In this document: piece after piece, positions 58,901-64,000 of the stretch
Layout of the letters: every line of letters begins with the position of its first letter
How positions within the stretch are numbered: position 1 is the first letter of the stretch
DNA from: Eleginops maclovinus
Lineage: Eukaryota > Chordata > Actinopteri > Perciformes > Eleginopidae
Reading direction: 5' to 3'
Assembly: GCF_036324505.1 (NCBI RefSeq)
Contig: NC_086368.1
Coordinates: 4,431,021-4,495,020 of the forward strand
Length of the DNA stretch: 64,000 bases
The notes under the pieces: generated by a model
Seen by the model: only the letters and a program-made list of their open reading frames with translations
What the model was told of the DNA's origin: nothing
Databases searched by the model: none
Made by a program: the position numbers and the translations under genes

Positions 58901-61900
58901 CAACTTCCAGTCAGCCCACGACACCAACGGAAATCTGACCATTGATGAGTACCACGCCGACAACGGAGTCGTACTGAAAAAATCCAATGACAGTATTTGG
59001 TGAGAGTTGGCAATATCTTATAATAACATATATGTTGCACAACTTTTATCCAGTACACACAACTTCGTTCAGCAAACACGTTGGTCCATCTTACCGTCAC
59101 CAGGGGGGTCTAAGGCTGTTTCTGTGAGCATTAACTGAAACATCATGCTGAAAGTCACTAAATAATCCTTTGTGGATATGTAGAAATTGATTGGTGTTAT
59201 TTCTTTAAGTTGGTGCACTTTTTGCACCAATCATAGAGTGCTCGAAGTGTGTCAAACACAAACACACACATCCACGTTCCAAACACTGGTAACAGATTTC
59301 TACACAACTGCTGTTCCAAACAACTTCATGCAGAGCAATTGTGTCATCAACAACACATACCAGGGGCCTCATTTATAACACATTGCGTAGCATTCAAGTA
59401 AAAAGATGGTGTATGTAAGCATAAAGGAAATGCATACGCAAAAAATATTCAGATTTATAAAACAGTGCGCACGCCGTTTTCTCTATTTATAAATCATAAT
59501 CAACTGGGAATACGGCGCAGCTTTTGCGGACTTCACGTAACGCCCACATTTGCCTATAAATAGACAAAGAAACGCCCCGTATAAATACTCATTTAGACTG
59601 CCAATAAAAAAATGACATCCTCATTGCCTAACGAATCGGAGCCTTAAAGGGTGCAACACAGAAGAACAATATGCTTGTAAATCAGACAACAGTAACAGTA
59701 AAATGATAAGCACTTCCAGAGAGTTGGGGCTGAATGATGCACGTTTTTCAAAATGTCGCTCAGTTTTCATGTCAGGATAAAAATCACAATAAATCTTGCT
59801 TTCTGGTAATTCAATACACTTATTTTATTACCACGTTGAAAAGCCTATTTTTGATCCCCTTAAGTGAAATACATAGGCTACTGAATTTAAAAACGTTTTC
59901 TCATTTCATTAAGAACTGTAAATGAACATTAGGGAAATAAAAGAGAAAAAAATCATATTTCCGTACACATAAAATAAAAATGAAGCAAGTAGTAATGCAA
60001 AATATGATGTCAAACAACAGCGCAATCTTCAGATGATATTCACTAAGATCCTACTCAGCATCAGGTTTGTATTAAAGTGGTGGCTATGTTACCGATTGAT
60101 TCTCTTGAAAGACGATACTGTTTATTCAAATATCATCCAGTTCTATATGAATGTTACTTCGTGTTTTAGGAACTTCCATGTGTGGACGGAGGCGTGGATG
60201 AGGCGGCCTGATCTTGCAAATAATGGAACATATGACGGTTGGCAAGTTGTGGATCCAACACCACAGGAGGAGAGCAACGGTGAGGACTCTCCCAACTATA
60301 GAAACACATTTTTATTATATTAAATAAAACACTTTTTTTCCCTCTGGGGCTTAATAATATTAACTATACTTGAGAGGATCATTTGATCAAAAATAATGGC
60401 TAAAAACTGCGCAATATGATGCGCTACGCACTGTGCGTGTTCTGCGTATACGGAGGGGCTACCCTGGTTATACTGTAGCTCCTGTTTCTGCATGAGTATA
60501 TTTGTACTGTGTAAACTAGCCGAAACCCAGGTTAATAGAGAATGTCTTCTTCTAAATGAACACAACTGTTGCAGAGTGATTTGGTGAATATAGAGCAGAT
60601 TATTATTTATCATATAAAAAGTTTATATATTCTCTAGTAAAAATATTTATTTAGTTTCCTTCACAGAAATGAATACAATCCTGAGAATTCAGCCAACTGT
60701 ATTTTTATTACAACCCTTAAAATTAAGGCCTCACGACCCAAACCATTCTGAAACATTTCTCTGAAGGTCCATAGTTTCTGGATACGTTTCTGCAGGCTTT
60801 GGAATGTATTTATAAGGTTATTCGCATCATATTTGCAGAACTTGCAAGTTTTTGGTGTGTCATTCTTATATTGAACACCAGTCGGCGCCAATGTCAGACA
60901 TTTTGAATTATTGAAAAAAAAAGTCCCATTACACAAAAATGAACTGTTTTGATTTTTTACCCTTTCTCCCCCTGCAGGTGTTTACTGCTGTGGTCCTTCC
61001 CCGGTGAAAGCCATCCATAATGGAGAGACGAACCAAAAATATGACACCCCATTTGTCTTCGCTGAGGTCAACGCCGACTGTGTCGACTGGCTGGTCAGTG
61101 AGCCTCAAACATTCAGTGAATAAAAAAAAAACATTTTTCAAAAACATTTGTGTTATGATTTCTGGCATTTTGTTTCTATTCTCTTTATGATCTGGCAGGT
61201 CAAAGCTGACAAATCACAGGTGAAAATCTCAACTGACACAAGAAGGGTGGGTCAATATATCTCCACCAAGTCGGTCGGTTCAAGGAGGAGGAATGACATC
61301 ACCGACAGTTACAAACACAGAGAGGGTGAGTAGTTGCCTAAACATAGACACATATACTGTATACAGTATATCATTCTTTGCAATCCTACTTATCTTTATC
61401 CTCTTAAGGTAGGAATGTGGACACTTCCTGTTTTCTGTAAAGTGTCTTCACATTCATTTGCTCATAGCACATACAGTACATCCGTTACAGTCAACATAAA
61501 TTCCATTACAATATTTTATTCCAGTATAGCATTTTAAATTCCGTTTTAATTCATTGTTCTCAACATCTACTTCATTAATGCATCTTTACTTACACCATAG
61601 TGTCATTAGCACAATTGTTTTGCTGTAGTTTATATTTTAATTTTTTAGACCTGAGTAAATTGTTAGTTATTAGAACCTGGGAATTATGATGTTTATTTCC
61701 ATTCAAACTGAACTGTAGATATTGTGCATATGGAGACAAGCTTTGCATCTTAAAACAAGTGTGTATATGCAGACTCAACTTCCGTTTGTTTTACCTTAAC
61801 ATATTGTTTTGTTTTTAATTAATACTTCTGAAAACTGAATGTCCATATGGGGATAAATAAAGGTTTGTCTCATGCATCTTAACTAATGGCATTATGGCAA

Positions 61901-63846
61901 ATACTGTACTTAAGTACAATATTGAGGTACTTGTGTTTCACTTTAATGTTTTACTTCACCACAATTCAGACCATTATTGTGCTTTTAATTGAACTACTTT
62001 CGTTAGATCACTTTGTTTAATTGAAGTTTCAAAACAATAACACAAAATATAATCAACAAATCAATGATTGTGTATTTTCACAGGTCCCAAGTTACTCAGC
62101 AGCTTATATAGTCAATGAAAAATAAACTCCTACTTTACCAACTCCAGCAGGAAAGTGACAAATGCATTAACGCATTCATATTTATAATATCATTTGAAAT
62201 GTTATTTTGAGCCAGTGTAGTATGATGAATTATACTTTCTGTAGTATTCCTTTGGAAGGAAATATTTGTATAGTTTTACTTTACAAATAGTACAGTTTAG
62301 GACTTTGACTGTTTCTACACTTTGGTGTTTCTACTTTTGCTGAAGTCAAAGGTCTAAATGCTTTATGTAAACAGCTGTCTGTTCTGTTGGTGTCTCTGGA
62401 AATTGACTCAAAACTCAATTTACAGGATCAAAGGAGGAGAGGGCAGTCTTTAACTACGCCAAAACCAAAGATTACTCCGAAGTTGATGATGATGAGGAGT
62501 TGGGGATGAACGGAGTGATGAACGGAGTGACGGAGGAGGACGAGGAGGACGATCCAACAGAGGACAATGCTGAGGTTGAAGAGGCAGAGGGCACCCATAG
62601 TGATGAGGAAGAAGATGAGGAGAGTGAAGAGGAGGACGAGAATGGAACCACAGGAAGTCCGGATGCAGTTACCCTGCCAGTGATCATGCATTTTGAAGAG
62701 GTGCATCACAGAAAGTCCCGGAAGTTTCCCTTTAGAGCAGAATTCTGAGAAAAAAGACTTATGACCATATTCTGTAACAGTACAAACTGTACACAGTGAA
62801 AACAAACGAAACATTGACTTTAATTAAATATATTATGTCATAAAATGATCGCGTAACTGTTTAAGGTCTGTTGAAAGCAATAATATTAGGGTTAACCTAA
62901 TGTTTTTAATTTGAACTTGCTATTTTTGCTTTCAACTAACCTCACACAGTTATGTGAAATCTGTTGACATAATACATTTATTAAAGTCAATGTTTCTGTT
63001 TATTTATTTTGCATCAAAAAAACGACCAGAATTTTCCCTTAGAGCTATAGAGTGCAGGAAATGAATCATCATTTTAACACTTCAACTTGAAGTCAATGTT
63101 ATTTGAATATGTTTTGTGGTTTGATATCTTGGCAATGGCGACATGCAATGAGATGTTGTTTCCCTTATGTCCTAATGTTAGCTTTTAAAAAAAAAGAAAA
63201 GTGGTGTTAATATGTGGACATTATCCCACTGAACAAGTCTTGAATCATAAAGGTGTGTTTACCAGAGATCCTATTTTTTGAAACTTTCCAAAATCCAGTG
63301 GATAAATACCATTGGATTTTTTGTCGAGGAAACCTGCGCAATGCTTATTTCCGCCTCGTCACAAAATATATGTTTAATTTACCAGCTTTTGCAATTCAAA
63401 TAATAGCATCAACCAATCTCGTTGTGCAGAACAGGTTGAGTTGTACCTGTATTTATGAAACAACCCCAAATCTACATGTTTGAACTAAAGCAAAGGCAAC
63501 TCATACCAGATCTAATCGTTCACAATCCCTTTCGACATATAATAATCACTGAAATGTGCATTTTCATGTTGTTTATTCTCATACTTTGTTAAGGACTTTA
63601 GTGTCTTCTGAATGCACCAAACTCAGAATCTGTATTATATAACATTATGTCCTCTAATGTGTGTGCTACAGGTGACTCCGCCGAGGAACGGTAAGGATGT
63701 GAAACTGAGGCTGGTGTTAGGAAGTGAGAGCAGCTCCATCAGGTCGCTTTCCGTCAACATCAGCGTCCAGGCCATGAGGTACAATGGTGTGGCGACCGTG
63801 AACATCCAGACCGAGGTGAAGGACAAGAAACTGCTGCCCAGGAGAG
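52908..63846 (+). CDS. Transglutaminase copy 2 (exons 1-12 of 15)
   Basis: Exons: 52908-52929, 53413-53583, 54577-54825, 55248-55366, 55813-55941, 58189-58366, 58864-58999, 60170-60279, 60978-61093, 61199-61325, 62426-62700, 63672-63846; all AG/GT, all phases join, 602 codons plus one base. N-terminal beta-sandwich (residues about 5-140: [44 protein letters not shown]), then the catalytic core with DWDFGQFEDNM, the active Cys 280 in YGQCWVFAG, His 338 and Asp 363, an acidic linker (about 465-540), and the first beta-barrel. No signal peptide and no pro-region, so a cytosolic TGM2/TGM5-like form rather than factor XIII A or TGM1. The usual 13-exon plan appears to have gained two introns (between exons 9 and 10, and 11 and 12). 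The last three exons lie outside; with copy 1's sizes the protein would be about 751 residues. Confidence 0.95.
52930..53412 (+). other. Intron 1 of copy 2
   Basis: AT-rich; nothing recognised. Confidence 0.7.
53584..54576 (+). other. Intron 2 of copy 2, with a dispersed tandem-like repeat
   Basis: From about 53955 to 54350 a unit recurs with variation: aaggatacagtca / tttatggggcttttat / aaacatgccccttcctaagc. At least three partial units are seen here and one or two more in intron 6 (58685-58790). Confidence 0.6.
53955..54350 (+). repeat. Diverged tandem repeat, roughly 60-bp unit
   Basis: Recurring parts: ggggctttta (four times), taaggatac or taacgatac (three times), cgcccctccc or tgccccttcc (twice). 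Period is irregular because units have indels. A related copy is at 58685-58790. Confidence 0.55.
54826..55247 (+). other. Intron 3 of copy 2
   Basis: AT-rich; ends with the TCTG repeat that forms the acceptor (next entry). Confidence 0.7.
55203..55247 (+). repeat. (TCTG)n repeat forming a splice acceptor
   Basis: About nine TCTG units, one interrupted (tcttctg), running straight into tgtag at exon 4. The repeat replaces a normal polypyrimidine tract; length change could affect splicing of exon 4. Confidence 0.9.
55367..55812 (+). other. Intron 4 of copy 2
   Basis: Nothing recognised. Confidence 0.7.
56520..56800 (+). mobile_element. Possible solo LTR remnant
   Basis: ttataaactcctcagttgct at 56627 followed 115 bases on by aataaa (56743-56748) resembles the promoter and polyadenylation block of an LTR, R region included. 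No TG...CA ends or duplication were found, and no internal genes. Weak call. Confidence 0.3.
57140..57318. mobile_element. Palindromic MITE, copy B (both arms)
   Basis: Left arm tgacttcaattaaatgtatg and right arm atacatttagttaaagtcaa are inverted copies around an aataatatcaag/ttattgct core. Same family as the blocks at 495-700 and 62770-63005. Confidence 0.7.
58367..58863 (+). other. Intron 6 of copy 2
   Basis: Carries one to two units of the repeat listed in intron 2 (58685-58790). The exon 6 reading runs on open for about 130 bases into the intron, by chance as far as I can tell. Confidence 0.6.
59000..60169 (+). other. Intron 7 of copy 2
   Basis: Matches the relic copy in two parts (18868-19170 and 47465-47933) and the left edge of the window (1-291), which shows the duplications included introns. 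A stretch at about 59360-59650 with aatacggcgc and cgcccacatt is an insertion not shared with copy 1. Confidence 0.75.
60280..60977 (+). other. Intron 8 of copy 2
   Basis: Shorter than in copy 1. The minus strand at 60661-60936 is open for about 90 codons ([19 protein letters not shown]), which I could not assign to any family. Confidence 0.5.
61326..62425 (+). other. Intron 10 of copy 2
   Basis: First about 220 bases almost identical to copy 1 (2123-2345). AT-rich; no coding or mobile signal. Confidence 0.7.
62426..62700 (+). other. Acidic linker exon of copy 2
   Basis: Same plan as in copy 1 but four codons longer, with a repeated NGVM (MNGVMNGV) and an acidic run of some 50 residues ([29 protein letters not shown]). 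Reading phase is kept in both copies despite the length difference. Confidence 0.88.
62701..63671 (+). other. Intron 11 of copy 2
   Basis: Contains MITE copy C (62770-63005); otherwise matches copy 1 intron 11 without its extra MITE. Confidence 0.65.
62770..63005. mobile_element. Palindromic MITE, copy C (both arms)
   Basis: Left arm cattgactttaattaaatat, right arm aatacatttattaaagtcaa; core gcaataatatta / ttgctttcaac. Third member of the family in transglutaminase introns. Confidence 0.7.
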
Positions 63847-64000
63847 GTGAATCTTCTGCTAGGGATACCTTTCTAGTAAAGTGATAGATTTACAGAAAAA
63901 AAGTCAGTTTCTTTCCCTTTGATTACTAAACTATTAAATGTAGCAGAAAACAACAACGCTCTGTGAGGATTGATCGAGGATTGGGAGGGGTCCGCCACAA
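63847..64000 (+). other. Intron 12 of copy 2, start
   Basis: Runs off the window; nothing seen. Confidence 0.6.

Noticed and set aside
60661..60936. Minus-strand open frame with a CKFCKYD motif in intron 8 of copy 2
   Set aside because: Looks like a coding remnant, but I could not match it to any family; not called as a gene.

Overview
The window reads as nuclear DNA of a ray-finned (probably percomorph) fish. Genes are split into short exons with GT/AG borders, introns are AT-rich, there are long (TG)n/(CA)n tracts, and the repeat content is the usual teleost mix (Rex1-type and L2-type LINEs, L1/Tx1-type LINEs, hAT, Harbinger, Tc1, MITEs, a Ty3/Gypsy element). No bacterial, organellar or CRISPR features were seen.

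The only host genes I can support are transglutaminases in tandem, all on the + strand. Copy 1 (292-8333) enters from the left edge and shows its last eight coding exons, including the catalytic His and Asp and the stop codon; its catalytic Cys exon lies outside. Copy 2 (52908-63846 and onward) starts inside the window with a TATA box, an ATG and twelve exons carrying the whole Cys-His-Asp triad; its last three exons lie beyond base 64000. Between them is a broken third copy: the end of exon 7 plus intron 7 (18795-19170), and the rest of intron 7 plus exon 8 (47465-48215), pushed apart by about 28 kb of mobile DNA. Both live copies carry an unusual run of acidic residues where the catalytic core joins the first beta-barrel.

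The 19.2-47.5 kb block is a nest of insertions that can be ordered by target-site duplications (TSDs) and broken frames. A minus-strand L1-type LINE sits in the relic intron. A plus-strand L1-type LINE sits in its 3' region (12-bp duplication). A Sola-like DDE transposon sits in that LINE (TTAT duplication). A hAT transposon sits in the Sola-like element (8-bp duplication, 7 of 8 matching). A Rex1-type LINE sits in the hAT. A young Ty3/Gypsy LTR retrotransposon (23655-31908, CATG duplication) sits in the Rex1 reverse-transcriptase gene. The Gypsy element has near-identical 650/651-bp LTRs, open gag and pol, a tRNA-His primer site, and a textbook -1 frameshift signal between gag and pol.

The 9.6-18.8 kb stretch downstream of copy 1 holds an L2/CR1-type LINE (minus strand), split by a second LINE fragment and by an unusual element coding for a FEN1/XPG-like nuclease with a cysteine-rich tail; a hAT-type non-autonomous element lies at its far end. 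The 48.2-52.8 kb stretch upstream of copy 2 holds decayed LINE, MITE and transposon pieces and then the promoter. Coordinates of element ends without a recognised duplication are approximate.
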